NCBI GenBank assembly: GCA_959347315.1
Contig: OY365813.1
Span: 32,368,635 to 32,432,634, forward strand
Reading direction: 5' to 3'
Length of the DNA stretch: 64,000 nt
Source: Bimastos eiseni
Taxonomy: Eukaryota; Annelida; Clitellata; Crassiclitellata; Lumbricidae
The notes below the pieces were generated by a model, which worked only from the letters and a program-made list of their open reading frames with translations, was not told the origin of the DNA and searched no databases. This document shows, piece by piece, positions 9,339 to 24,300 of the stretch; the stretch's first letter is position 1; every line of letters begins with the position of its first letter. The position numbers were made by a program, and so were the translations under genes.

Positions 9339-12300
9339 ATGGCGATGGAGAAAGTGTTCGCCGTGAGTGAGACACACACGCGACCAGTGACTGCTGTTGG
9401 ATACAGCCAAGCGCGAAGAGAAATCCTCTTAGGATGTGAAGGTAGTCGCCAGCAGTTAACAATAATGATTCTTGTAATTGATGTCGTTATTATTGACAAC
9501 TGGATATCAGTTCTATGCATATTTTTCCGTGCTAAACAATATGTGTTAGAGTGCAGGCGGGCAGAAAACACAGTAATAAAAAATTGGTTACAGTTTAATA
9601 CATATATAATTAGTTTAGACAAATCTGATGTTGCAAAGTAAAGTAAAAACACAATCACGAGTTTTAGTTTAAAATTATACAGAATTAATACATTTGTTGC
9701 ATATTGTAGATGGCGTCGTAAAAATGTTGGAGTCGGACACGGGAAAATTGGTTAATGTTTACTATGAACACAAGGGATGGGTGACTGATTTTGTGTACTG
9801 GTAAGCTTTCTCTTACTTATGTTACCAGGTTTCTTTAGCATCGATTGGGGTCATAGATGGTGTGGTGAAAATTATGGTGTCACAACTCACAAGTTGTCAT
9901 TTTCTAGTTGTAATTCACATGCTATTTTCTATTTGTTACTCTATTTGTATGGCATGTGTTGAAGAAGAACTCACTTGAGGCACTGCTGTACTTACAATAG
10001 AAAATGGAAATCAAAGATAGAACAGCTTTTAAGCACCTCACAAAAAGGAAAGGCAAGGAGCCTGTGCTGTAGAGTGTGGGGCAACCGGTTTAGAAAGTGG
10101 AACAATCACAGTGAGGGTTCTGTGAAGCTTGAGCCGCCCAGCAACAAGTGTTGGCAGCTTTTTCAGCGAGAGTGACTGTCTCTAAACTGATAACCTACCA
10201 TGCCTCTTCCAGTCTACCTATGGATGTCAGTGGCGGCTGTACCGGGGCCAGTGTAATAGAATGTGGGGCCATCCGAGTTTGCCATAGAATGTGGGGCCAA
10301 CTGAGCTGGTGGCCCCTCCAAATCTTAACATCGGTTCTGACGAAATCATTCATCCAACTGGCCACTTTCTTTAACTGATATAATTTCAAATGTCATTGCT
10401 TATGAGTTTGTCACAACAGTTAGCAAATCAGTTCAAAGTTAGCTGAATGAGTCGCCAGTCATGGGCCCACACACAAGTGTGAAGCGAAACAATGGATTCT
10501 CGTCGGCAGCTGACAGATGGCACAGATGTTCAGAGTCTCTGGGTCTGTGGCGTCGATTCGGTAGAGCGACGACTAGTGACAGTAAACATATATGGATGCA
10601 CTCATGAGGGTCCAGATGGCTTGAATTGTATTCAGAAATTTTTAATTGTCTGAATCTGGTGAAGGTGGTAGAAGGTTATTCACCATACTCCTCCCACATG
10701 TTCTGATGAGATCAATTGCCTTTCCTCAAATCATACACAGTGCAGTCAAGAAAGAAATTACATAGCCAGACAGAGGTGGTATTTATTCGTGGCACATTAG
10801 CTCAGAGATCTGCTAGGGGTCACAAGTTCATAGGAAATTTACCATGGTTAGTTAGCGTGAGATTCAACAATTAGGCAAACAGAAGGTTTTACTGTCATTG
10901 TTTTTTTCAATGATGACGTAGCATGTAGATGTGGGAACTTCTGTAACAAATGTACTGTAAGTTGATTGGTAGAGAAAAATTGATTGGTTTCGTTGTTTAT
11001 TCGTTGATAGGGCTGATACGAAAGTTGTTATATCATCGGGAAACGATGGCCTTCTGATTGTCTGGGGCTCTGGAGGAGGAGTCAGTGACAAGATCCAGGT
11101 TAGTAGGTCACTCTGCCAGCCTATCCAATTGTGGGGTGATGTTGCAGGGTAACAGGTAGACCAGAGGAATGTAGGTTGGATGCCCCATTGGGTTGACTTG
11201 ACTCAGCCTTCCACTTCGTGGGGGTGACTGTGAAATGAACAGCAGGACAGATTGACGCCTTGCATGGCTGCCTTATACGGTAAAATTTGACTTTTGTTAA
11301 GCTTATTTTCATTTACCAAACTGTGCTATCATATCTGTCTGTCTGTCTGTCTGTCTGTCCAAGCCCTCACTTTGCTGTCTTTATGTCTCACTCTCTTTGA
11401 CATAATGCTTGGTCTATTGTGTCTGTCTCCATCTTTCTTGCTCTTCTCTTTCTATCCTTCTGTGTTTCTCTCACTATCTGTGTCTCTGCTATTATGTCTG
11501 TATGTATGCATCTGTGTCTTTTCCTTAATGTTTCTTTGTCTTTCTCGCTCTTTGTCTATGTCTCTGTCTCTATATTTCTCTCTCTGTTTCTCTGTGACTC
11601 TGTCTTTAATCTCTTTATCTTCTTATATGTCTATGTCTATGTATCTCTCTGTCTCTATCTGTCTGTCTCTCTATCATACTCTGTGCCCTATTCATTCTCT
11701 CATTACTTTCTCTCATCTACCTGTCCTCCTGTCTATACCCTTTTTCACTCCAAAAGGTGCCTGAACTCACAAAGTCCTACATGTTTTTGATGCTTAGCTA
11801 ATCTTCTCTTGCCTCTTCTTCTCACTCTAACCTTTGCTTGTAGGGTTACAGCTCGGTTACATGTAAAAATCACTTGAAGTTAACAGCACTTCTACTTTGA
11901 TTCTGGTTTCCTTTTGTTTCTTATACCTCTTCATTTGATTCTTTGGTCTCAAGCTTTCAATTTTCGTTTTATTTGGTTTTTGCCTTTAACTGTTGTTTAT
12001 ATCAGTTTTTCTGTTTAGATAGGTCATCCTGTTTATTGCTTGGCACTAAACCTCAGAAGGAAGCAACTCATTTGTGGAATGCGCAGCTGCCTACGAGTCT
12101 ACGGCCTTGACGAAGGTACTGTGTTTCTTCTATATCGGTTCATTGAATTTAGCAGAATTTTGGTTGGGTGGGGACTGTTTGGTTGAGTGGTCTGTTGAAT
12201 GGCCGTTTGCCTCACTCTGCAGGCCGTTGAATAATTGACTCAATCAATCAGTCAGTCAGTCATTCAATCAATCAATCAATGCCTAACATGAAATAATTAC

Positions 12301-15300
12301 AAGTACATTCATCATAATTAAAGTGTTCAGGGTTTATAGCAACAGTGTGCTCACTTGCTGGCTGACTGACTGACTCACTTGGGCTCACTTGCTGGCTGAC
12401 TGACTCACTCACTTGTGCTTACTTGCTGGCTGGCTGACTCACTCACTTGTGCTTACTTGCTGGCTGACTGACTGACTCACTTGTGCTTACTTGCTGGCTG
12501 ACTGACTCGCTGACTGACTGACTCACTTGTGCTCACTTGCTGACTAACTGATTGATTAATTGATTTATTTATTTCATGTCTGTTTTGTTACTGATGTCGT
12601 GTTGTTTGTCGACTGTGTGTAGATAAAGAGAGTGGTCATTATGTCGATCTGCAGGTGAAGTGTATTGCCAAGAATCATATCGATATTGTTCGTTGTGTTG
12701 TCTACCAAGACACTCGTGTCTATTCCGCTGGGTGAATGAACAGTCCTTCTATGATCATTACCTTATGGCGCTTCATTATTTGCTTTATACACGTCTTGAC
12801 CACCATAGCGCCGGTCGTTCTCTCATTTCAAGAATTTATGTTGTACCTTTCAGGAGAAACTGCCCAGACCGCTCTCGGCATGGATTCTGATGTTGCACTA
12901 AAACAGATTAGCAGCCTGGCTATTGCAGGCCTGATCTGCATATTTATAAAATGAGATTAGCTTCAAAATAGTTGTTTACTTTCAATTTTTTTAAAATAGT
13001 TGCTTATTTTAAAATATTCATTTACTTTATAATAGTTGTTTACTTTTTACTAAAATTTTGTGGGGAAATGATGTTTCAGATTGAAGCTAAGCACACCATT
13101 GTTAAATGTGAAATTTAATTCTGCTTGTGTTTTTTTTTAGTTACGATCAGAGACTGGTCATCTATGAATCGTCTTATGCTGGATCCCTCAAACCAGTTGT
13201 TATGTAAGCATTTATCTTGTACCACACATGGACAGTCGGTCAATCAGACAGTCGGTAAGTCAGTCAATCAGTCAGACATACAGAATGACAGACAGTCAAT
13301 CGGTCAGTCTAGTCAGTCAGTCACTCAGTCAGTAGGTCGATGTGTCAGTCAGACGGTCAGTCAGTCAGTTGCAGTGAGTCAGATGTAACTGGTATGGATT
13401 GTCAGAAGTCAATCAGTGTCATTTGCCTTGCTTCGTCTGGTTTCATAATCTCTTGATAAGAAACAGAACTAAACATTTTTTTAATTGTTTTTCATGACTG
13501 CTATAATATCAGAATCTGTTGTCTTTTAGCAATCATTCTGCTCACAAAGCAGGCATCTGTTGTCTCATTCTTGTCAAAGACTCCGAAAACAATATGTGGT
13601 CAGTAACATCGAGTTCTTTGTAGTAAAGAAACTTGTATTCGTGTTAAGTGTTTGTTTAAACACTGTGTGATTGCATATTATGAACGGATGATTACAGGTT
13701 ATTTTATTATTCGAATTTAACTGTATGGCATACATGTAGGGCGTCCATGAAATGATATTCCTTTACAAACTATGCAGAAAGTGGCAAAAAGAAATACAGA
13801 AGCACAACATTGGTGGAACAAACAGAAAAAACCAATTCAGTAATATAAACAGTTAATGAAAGTCTGGTTCATATACAGTTATTTGTCTAGATTTCATCGG
13901 CAGAAAATAAGCATTACTCTAGTCTTTGAATGATGTCTTTTATATTGTAATTTTTGTTTAATTTCAGATTGACAAATCACATTATAATTAAAAGTACAGA
14001 ATTCAACTGACGGCAGCCACGCAGGGCGCCCTCTACACTAAGCACCTAATTTGACCAACACCTCTGTCTAGTGAAAGAAGGATTAGTCAACCTTACGGGG
14101 GATACGAGTATCAAACTTGGTTCCTCAGCTCTGTGCCCCAGTGTGATACATTACTCTACCCCATTGTCTTACTCATTACTCTAAACCCATTGTGATGTTT
14201 CACTCCTGTTACATTACTGATGTAATGTTTCAGGTGTGTGACAGGATCCTTTGATAAGGTTGTTAAGATTTGGTCGGCTGATGGCAAATTAATTCACAAA
14301 CTGAATGGATTTGCTGGAATGGTGACTGGCCTTTGTTACGTTCAGCGCAGTAAGATGATCTGGGTTGCAGCTGGTGCATCGAATGCCTATCTATTTGATC
14401 CTAAGTCTGGGGACAATGTGAGTCTCATTTAAAAGGATTTCTATCGGTTGGTTGTTACTGGGATATAATTGAAATAATGACCTGTGAAGCTTTTGCTTTT
14501 GTGCAATTTAAAAAATAATTATAAGTTTTTCTTGTTTTACTCACCTATGTGTCTGTATAGATGGCATTTGACCATCTGTAATAATTACATTGGGAGGAGG
14601 ACATTTCTGTACCCAGTGGGTCTATTAACCCTTTAGGGTTTATCAATCCTGTATTGTTTATTGACCCTTCATGATTTTTTAACCCTTTAGTAATTATTGA
14701 CCCATTATGGCTTATTAACTGCTTTGTATTTATTAACCCTTTAGAGATTATTGACCCTTTAGGGTTTATTGGCAAATTAGGGTTTATTAACTCTTTATGA
14801 CTTGTTAGCCCTGTTAGGGTTGCTTCTTAATTAAAAAAAATCTAAATATTATTTTTTTAAATGATGTGTGAAGACAAATGAATTTTATTTTCAGTAGGTT
14901 GTCTGTTTTTCTTTTTGCTTAATGCATCATGAATGATATGAAGTTTAATGCATCTATTCTCTTCTTCCTGCGGCTGAGATGTTTCGTCAGTTAATATAAG
15001 ATTTCTTTGTCGCTTTCTGTGTTCTATGTTTTATCACACTCATCATTTCTTTCAGATATCAGATTTCCTCGGAACCTCTAACCTACCGGATGAAAGCCGG
15101 TCCCCTCTTCATCTCGTCAGATATTTTCCAGAGTCCAACCAAGTTGTTGGTGAGCAATGGTTCTTCAATGCCTCTCCGGGTAGAGCTACACAGAAACAGT
15201 TTCATCCGCTGAATAAAATATTCAATCCCTGATGAAACTGGGCTGCATGGCGAGTTAAGATTGTAAAGGCAACCCTGGGCATGTCCTGCATGGTCTTCTA

Positions 15301-18300
15301 AATGGTCTGAACAACTTACTGTATGTTCCATTCGGCTTTTGCAAGCAAAGTATTAGAGAATATAGTTACTTGTATTGGACTAGATTCAGTTAGTTAGGTT
15401 GTGGTCTGATGTTTAATTTTTGATCTCATATTTTGTAATTTTCAGAAGATTTGGTTGTGGATTTGTGTGCAGATCTGAATGTTGGATGACATGAAAGGAA
15501 GAGGAGAATAGAATTCCTGCATTTAATCATCCATGTGACTGCCATCAGGAACTAGACCTACTAATAATAATTTTCATTTAATTTCAAAACTACAAACCGC
15601 AGTATAGATGCGAACATAGTATGAATGAAGGGTGAAAAATTATTACCCAAGTTGAATTTTACTATCGGCAGCCATGCAAGCCGCCCATTACGTTATACAT
15701 CTCATTTGACCATAGCCACCGCCTACATTAGAAGGACTGGCCAACCTTACTGGAGATACAGGTATTGCTCTACGATTGATGTCTGAATGTCCGTTGCAGC
15801 TACTACCAGTCGACAGAGTCTGATGGTTTGGAAGTACAACGTGTCTGGCTGTATAACCACATTTCGATGTTCCGCTTCTGTTGGAAGCATTGCTTACAGT
15901 CAGTCATTTTGTCTTCCGTATTTTACTTTAAAGTAAACAAACAGACGTTTGTGATGTTTTAATGAAATTATTGTCTTGACAGAGTAGTGATTAGTGTGTT
16001 GAACTGTAATTTGTCATTGCTATTACGATGCTTATTGTAATGTTTATTGTAAAAACACTTAGCTGATTCATATCGAATAACTATCAGTGGTCGTTGGCTC
16101 CAAACTACCAAAGCACCACTAGAAAGTCAAATACAGGGCACAGGCTTATTCAGGAGTGCTACGTCAAGTCAGAGGGTTGTCCAGGTACAGTTGCCACAAT
16201 GCAGAGTAGCTGTTAAAATGGGTTTTGTTTAGGATTTTAAAGGTGAGTTTGGATATGAATTTTTGAAGAGGTACTTGGTCATATTGCATTTAAGTCCAGA
16301 AGGAAACCTAATTTGCTTTCTGTTATTGCAATAGATATACAGTTTATAATGAGATCGGTATAAACATTGCAGTTATTTTCTTACGTTGATGTCTTTAGCA
16401 AAAACGTCACCAATCTTATTGTTCACGGGTGATGGCGATGGAAATGTTACCAAATGGGAAAGAACGCAAGCAAATCACTTCATCTACAGGTACGACCCTT
16501 CCTTCCTTTCCTGCCATGATCTCCATGGATCAGTATCTGCATGAATTCAATCCTTTTGGGTTATCTGCACATTCACTTGGCTAAGTTCCTTTTGTCAAGA
16601 TTTATTGAAAATGTGGAATATTGACAGAACTTCTAGGAATTCAATATTTCAGCATTATTACGAGGCCCATTCTAGCAGATATATAAAATATCCAACTGCA
16701 TAAAATAATAGAATATCTATAAAAATGATATAAATAATTGTGTTTCAATAGCTTTGTTTGATTAATTGGTGAGAAATGGAAAGGAGTTAGTAAGTAATCG
16801 CAAAATGCGTAGTTCGCCGGGTAGAGCTTCTCATGAGGAGCTTTTGTTAATGTTGCACTATGGTATTGTGTGCATTTCCTATGTGTCTTTCAGCCCTATT
16901 GACTAGCACAGCACTACACAAAATCCCCTTGGCAAATCCAGCGTCCCAAGAAGGACTAAGAACATATGGTTTAGACTGGATCTGTTGGAATAGACTTTGT
17001 TTAACTGATGATGATTTTAGTCGAGAGACGTTGCTGCTGTCTGATGCTCTGAAGGCGAAAAGACGTCGGAAGAAGGATAAAGAAAAGTATGATTTCCAGA
17101 AGGCCTTGCAAGATGAGGAGCAGGCGAGGACACGGGAACTGAAGAACAAGAGAGAGCCACATACACACTACGCCTTCAGTAGTCCTCAAACTGCTAAGGC
17201 ATTCTATTGATTTTAAACCCTTTTCTTAGATAATAATTGTGTGATAATCATTATATTATTGTTTTTTGTAGTTGAGCATTTTTGGAGGGCTTCTAAAAGG
17301 GTGAACTGTTCAGAAGTGCTGCCAGTGCACAAGGGGCCCATAAGAATTTTTTGAGATAAGGGATTTAGGATGAGAGATTGCCAGATAGAATTCTAGATCG
17401 AACAGAAGAAGAAAGCGCATTGGAGAGAGAGGGACCAATTGAAGCAAAGGTTCGAGACTGAGCCATAGCTGTTCTAGTACGAGGAACCAAGAGATCAAAT
17501 CTATTATGTTTCATTCGCAAGAACCTGTTATTTTCTGAGATTTTGCAATTCTCTACGCTTTGAATTAAATGTGTATTAATGAGAATAAAAAAATCAGTGG
17601 AAGATGATTGGTTAAAGATGTCGTCTGTTGTTGGTTCTTAGCCGCTGTCAACTGATAAAAAGTCAGACACAGGAATCGTTTCCATTGTGTTCGTTGAAGA
17701 ATTGGATCTGATGGTGGCCGCTTGTGAAGATGCCAACATCTGTGAGACTTTATTCATTCATGTACCATGCAGTAAGATTATGCAATATAGTGGTTATAGA
17801 TGACAACAAGTTTAACAGTAGTTGAATTTAACTGTATGGTAGCCATGCGAGGCGCTCTTCTGTCTAACGTCTGTGAGATTCTGTGCCTTTCAAGAGAAGG
17901 AAGTTTTCGTTTAAATATTAGTGTATTATTCAGACTGACACATGCCTACAATCTAATAAACGAGTGTTCCTAGCTTGAATCTGATTTTTTGAAGTGGAAT
18001 TGGTTTCAGACGTTTGGGGTTTTGACGAAAATGCCATGGAAGCGCTGAAGAAGATGGAACCTCAAGTGAAACCGATGACGATTCCAAAGGAGTATGAGAT
18101 TCTTCTCAACAGTCACTCACTTCTACTCACTCACCGAGACGCCGTCTATCCGATCAAAGTCAGTGATACAAAGTAGTTTTCATCGAGACTACCCTATAGT
18201 CGTCTGAGCGAGTTCTCAATGTTTGACAACTTATATAAGATCTTTTTGATGATATGTAATTTTGGGACTTTGCAGATGACTGCTTGATGATATTGAAACC

Positions 18301-21300
18301 TATTGTCAGACAAATTTCCACAGCTTGACTCTGATTCCACTAAATAGAGGTTTTGGACAAAAAGCAAGTACTGTGTAGTGAAAAGCGATAGACAGACTTT
18401 CAGCTCATGACGATCACGATATTGACACAATTTTAGGATGCTTCGGTTTGACATTACAGTTGGAGAGTTTGCATTATGCTTTCACTGTTGATAGATAATT
18501 TGTCTTTGTGCGTGTACTTTTTGCTTCTGCTTCGACATATTTTGAAGTATTAGCATAACTTCTCATATCTTGATTCTTGCCTTCTAAACTGTAAAGTGGT
18601 TCAGATTCCCATTTAATTTGATGCATTTTGGTACCCTGTGCCTGGCTTTTGAGAGGCGCTTTACAGATTTTGAACTTACCTATTACAATTACGAGATCCG
18701 TTAGTGTCCAGTGTCATATGCAGAGGGCAGTTTTGTCGACTGCATATATTTGACTCTCCTGTATGTTTAATTGGTAACTAATTTTAGGAAAATCACTTGG
18801 TCGCAATTTTTATATTTATATTTGTTTTCAAAATGACCAATGAGAACTCTATGGAACTCTATGTGTAGAATGAATTCTTCTGTGTATTGGCATTCGATTT
18901 TCTGTTTGTACAGACAGAAAATCCAAGTGCGAATCGTGTCGCTGGCTTCGTCTGTCGTCACATCTTCAGCGAACATCAAAGCTGTGTTACGTCACTTGCT
19001 GTCGTCACGAAAGATGACGGATGGAATGGAACATACGTCGTATGTTATGTCTCAATTGTCTGGATTAATGGGAAGATCCATGCTTAAGTAGAAGCTGGAT
19101 TGATGAAAGTATTCTTTTTTGCTTAGATGCGTCTCCAGGTTTTTGTCTCCGGGCCAAATATCTCACGCTGCACCATGACTCGGGAATAATCTTCCCTCTG
19201 AATTCAACAAAATGTTTTGTTCCTCCATCAACTTCTATTTTATCGAATACAATTGGCAAATACTTATGTTTTGGTTATGAACCCTTTGTCCAAGAACCAT
19301 CTGTCGTCAACTATTAGTCGGTTAACCAATTGTGAGTGAACCATTTGTCGTGGATCCGGTTCATACATCTCAATTCGTCTCACTGTCCAGTATCTGTTCG
19401 TTAGTTTTGCATTCCATCCAGATGACTCTCCATTCTACACCATAAAAAATAATATTGTCTTTGATCTTCTTGTACGACTGGGTCAATTTGAAAATGCTTG
19501 GAACATTCTTTGTTTTAGATCAGTGCTGGTTGGGATCGAAGGATCTGCATCTGGGATATGGAAGAAGGAGGGTTAGTTGATATCGGATCATTTGAAGCAG
19601 TCATCTATTCTTCAATGGCATTACTTAAAATGTTCATTAGGTAGAAAGAGTGATGTTTATAGAATGCATAAACTGTAGTTCTGTACATTGTGCCATTGCC
19701 ATAAGATGTTAGAAAAGGAAGGAGGATGAATATTGAGTGTATATGAGGAAATTGTGAATATATGGGTTATTATCTCTTTGTTTGTTTAACAAGCTGACAA
19801 TCTGCAGCAAATGATATTCACATACAGACGGTGAATGGTGGGAATATTAGCAGATGGTGAGAATAATACAGTTATTGGTATTGATATTGGAGATACACTT
19901 GAAAAGCTGTCTTTTGCTAAATGCTTTTCCTCTTTTTCAGTTTTTTGCAGCTTGGTCTTTTGACCATTTTAATGAAATCATCCGTCATCCAACCCTTTAA
20001 ACCACAATCCATCCATTGATCTCGCCTAAAGATCAGCGTGTGTTCTCGTTGAACTATGTAATATCTTTTTTACTTGAATATTTGCCTTCGAGATGAATTT
20101 AGAAGGGCTTCCTACACTTGTAGATGATACATATTATGCACAGTTTGTTGTTGCACTGTGCTGTCTCTAATGATAATAGTATTTGAAAATTGATGTTGAA
20201 CCACATCAGGAAAGACTCATCTTTGGTGAGTTAATTAATTAATTTGTTAATTAATTTTAATAAAATTAAAATTAAACTCTAAATAAAATAATTTATTAAT
20301 TCTTTGAATGTTTAGCCTGAAGGACGTCTTTCGAAATCCACCAGATGCCAACTCAGCAAATAGCAACAATCAGTCGAGTTCCGCTTCTCTGTTGAGTGCT
20401 TCCTCTGTGGTTGATAAAATGGAGATCGCTTGCGATGGAATCATACATGACTTGGCTTATTCTCCTCAAAGGTTTCATGCATTTTGAACATTATTGGATG
20501 TTGCATTTTATGGTGTAATCTTTAGTAATATTTGTTTCAGGATAACAATTAACATATCATTGGTCACAGTGATACCATTTGGTTATGCAGCCCACTATAC
20601 GTTATTCATTCATTAACAAAATTTATATAGCACCCCTTGAAGGCTATTACTCACTACTCAGGAGCTCTCCCAACCCTGGCACGGTTAAAAAGAACTGAAC
20701 AACATTGTATTATATAAATATGTTTCTCAAAAGTTTTTCATTCTTTCCACAAAACAGTACAACTCCATTTGACATTGTCATCATTCCAAAGTTCAGAAGT
20801 GTACAAGAAAATAAGATCAATTGCTTGATTCAAAGTCTTGAAAGCGTACTCTCCACGTTATTGGCCGACTGCTCCAACTGATCGGCCACTATAAGAAGTA
20901 GGCTGTAGTAGTACTTTCAGTTAAACAACACTATGTGTTAGCAATGATCATTAGCGTCAACCTCCTACTTCATCCCAGTTTGGGGCTGGCACTGCCAGAG
21001 TGCGAGCAGTGGTGGAGTAGTCTAATGGTTAGTGTGTTTGGGACTATCAACCAGAAGGTTGGTGTTCAAATCTCACTGGTATAGAAATTTGGGTTGGGGC
21101 TTTCTGCTCCACCATGTTACCCCTTTCCAACTCATCTATTATGAGTACATTAACCACACCGTTGGTGTAAGATGAGATGACGAGGGAGAGGACGTGATGA
21201 TGGGTCTCTTCAGCCAGGGGAGGAGACTTGGGGGGGACAGAATGGGACGGTCCTCTCCAAAATTTCATTTGGAGGGCATGGAACCACTTATACCCCCAAT

Positions 21301-24300
21301 ATGTCATAAATATTTGGTGAATATTAAACATTTCTACAATTTTTTCCCACATTTTTCATCCTTTTTTGCTGCATTCATGTTTGTGGATTAAATTTTTTTC
21401 CAACTTGTCCCGACAAACCTAGGTCAAAGTCTCCGCCTATGCCTTCAGCATACTGTTGAGCCATTCTGTTGCTGATGAATAATTCATTCCTTTCCTTAGG
21501 AATGAGATTGCTTATGCTACCAGCGAACGAATGGTTTACATCAGAAAGTTTTCCACGAACGGTTCCGAGATGTCGCTCATCGACACGCTTCAAGGTCATG
21601 ATGGAGAAGTGATGTGTATCAAGTGGAATGGAAGACACGAGAAGTGGATTACTGGATCGGAGGATGGGACCGTGCGCATATGGGTCGGTTCAGTCTTCAT
21701 TATCATCATCATTCTCATTAATTCATTTCTTTTGAGGATTTATATAGCACCACTTAGGTTTTGCTTCCAACCAAGGTTAGAGAAAGCTCACCTGAAGCGC
21801 TCGCAATCTAGCGCAATGAATCCACGGATGTAAAAATTTTGGTTTCTGTGGCTTAATTTCTGAGACAACCATTATTTCGAGTCACAATAATGGCAGTACT
21901 TTAGAGATTTAGTATGACAGCCTTTATGTTTCATGTTTATTTTGTTAAAGACATTGTACAACAGCCTTAATGTCATATTTATTTTTTGGGACAAAATTAC
22001 ATGTAATTAATGGTTATGATAATAGTGAATATACAAATTTATATAGCACCACTCAAAGACTAGACACTAGAGGCGGTCACAACGTAATTTATCGAACAAT
22101 TATCAAACATTGTCAAAAAAATGGTCTTCAAGCGTTTGCAGAGATAAGGCAAAGGGTGGCTGAAAAGTTCATGTTGCAGGGTAATTGATCTCCATTAATA
22201 TATGCCTTTTGGTGTCAGTATTAGAGGCATCGATCTATAGGTAACTTAAGCACACTCAGTGTTTGAGCTGTGGTTCTGAAATATTGATTGGACTCCCAAT
22301 AAAGAGTCAATAGTCAAAACAGTCTTCTATTAATATTGTTATTAAAGTTCAAAATGTTCGCAAAACTGTTAACTGTGTATTCATTAGTCGTTACTGGACC
22401 GTTATTGGTTCAATGGTCAGTGTAGTTAAACATGCGAATACAGTTTCATTTTAATTTATTTTATTGTTTACTTTTTTTATTTTAATTTTATAGTTAGTTT
22501 TCAATATTTTTTAATATTTTAAAGTTATTTTTAATTTTTTAATTAAAGTCCATGATGTGTAACTTTATTTAAGATAATTTTGTATCTTTGGCTTCTCCAT
22601 TGTTGAATACAGATCAGCCAACTTCTCTGGTCAAAAACAAGAGAATTATGATATGAGAATTGAAATGTTATAAATATTGTGTTTAATTCGTTGTATGATT
22701 GTGGTTTTTTTGTTGTTAGTCAAGCATTGGTCTGAATGAATGTGAGCAGATCCTATCAACACATGGATCTGTTTCATCCATGTGTATAGACATGGCAAAT
22801 GGAGCCATTGTGGTCGGCATTCAGAACGTCATTAGGTAACATCAATCAGCTCCATGGATACTTGTCTTTAGTCACTCTGAATAATGAATGTAGACTTCAA
22901 TGAAATTGGTTGACTGACTGACTCGCTGACTCATTCATTCATTCATTCATGCATTCTTTAGGGGACTTTTGCACAGTGCCTTCAATGCAATATTCTCAAG
23001 AGCAATCAAGAGGCAATCAAGGTCACTATGCGAAAACAATTTCTTTTTGTGGCATCAGCGCTCTGCGCTTTTTCCTCTTGGAGTAAATTCGCTCCTCCCA
23101 ATTATTCACTGCTCAGTTTTCATCTAGGATTTAATTCATTAAGTATTTCTTCTGGAAATGAGTTAACTCTTATCAGCAACAATTTCCTCTGGGATTTCTC
23201 TGTCTCATTGGTTTATATACAATTAAGTGGTTGAAATCGATAGGAATGAGTGTATGCATTTAGTGATGAAAATATACTTTGACTTGCAGTGCAGCCAAAA
23301 AATGATGATGACTTAGCAACTGAACTCAAATCTTCATCTGACTACGTTGTGGACAACCCCTCTGACTTGACGTAGCACTCGTGAATAAGCTTTAGCCATG
23401 CACTTGGCTTTTGAAGCCTAGGTTTATGATAACGATTATACTCGTTTGATGTTATTTAACAGGGTGTATGAATCTGAGCAGTACAAGTTGGTTCAGACGA
23501 ACATTGGTCACAATGACATCGTTCGGTGTCTTCTTCATGTTCCAGAGAGAGGACAGGTTAGTCACCTTGACCTCTTCAACTCTAACCTTTGTTGCTAACC
23601 AACCCTAAAATCTTTATATAGACTCATACTAATTATTACCATTTTCCCAATATTTTACAGATGAAAGCACATTGAGCTTGTTAATGGCTTTGATATTTAT
23701 CCTAGTTTTATTATTATTACTATTATTAGTAGCACTTATTTATATACTAAAGCTAATTTTTTTAAAATAATTATGATCATGAGTAATAAAATTATTTTTA
23801 TGATTATTATTATTATTTTTATTATTGTCATTATTATTATCATTATTATTATCATTATCACTACTATTGTTATTATTTATAACATGTATAATGAGTGCAC
23901 GGTCTCTGTGAAATGTAAATCTTAGGCATGAATACTCAACCATCTGCAGAAGATGCTTTTAGATATTGAAGTGCTTGAAAGCCAATGAGAAATAGCAAAT
24001 TTTGAGTCACTTCGTTAAGGAAGGAAGTCAATTTGAGCGATGAGGAGAGAGTGGCAGACTCTTATTTTATACAAAATCGAATTAATATAAGAAAATATCT
24101 TGTTTTGTTATCAGCTTTGCTTGGAGTTTCTATCTCTTAATAAAACGTTGTTTGTCATTTTTTTTAACTGCCAGTATATCTCTTCTTCCTGGGATAAGAC
24201 GGTTCGTGTCTGGAATGCCTGGAAGTCGAACCCAAGGAAGACAAAGTTCGTTCAGGATCAGACTAGTTCTGTGGATGCGTCCGTCAGCATCCGTTTCACG

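Noticed and set aside
11294..11790. Two overlapping long open frames, Leu/Ser/Val-rich, membrane-like
   Set aside because: They lie wholly in the TCTG/TCTC tract inside an intron of the WD40 gene.
14620..14825. Interstitial telomere
   Set aside because: Hexamers are embedded in 17-19-bp units and never run in tandem.
21009..21083. Possible tRNA gene
   Set aside because: Box A and B are present but no paired acceptor stem; body and dispersed relatives mark it as a SINE.
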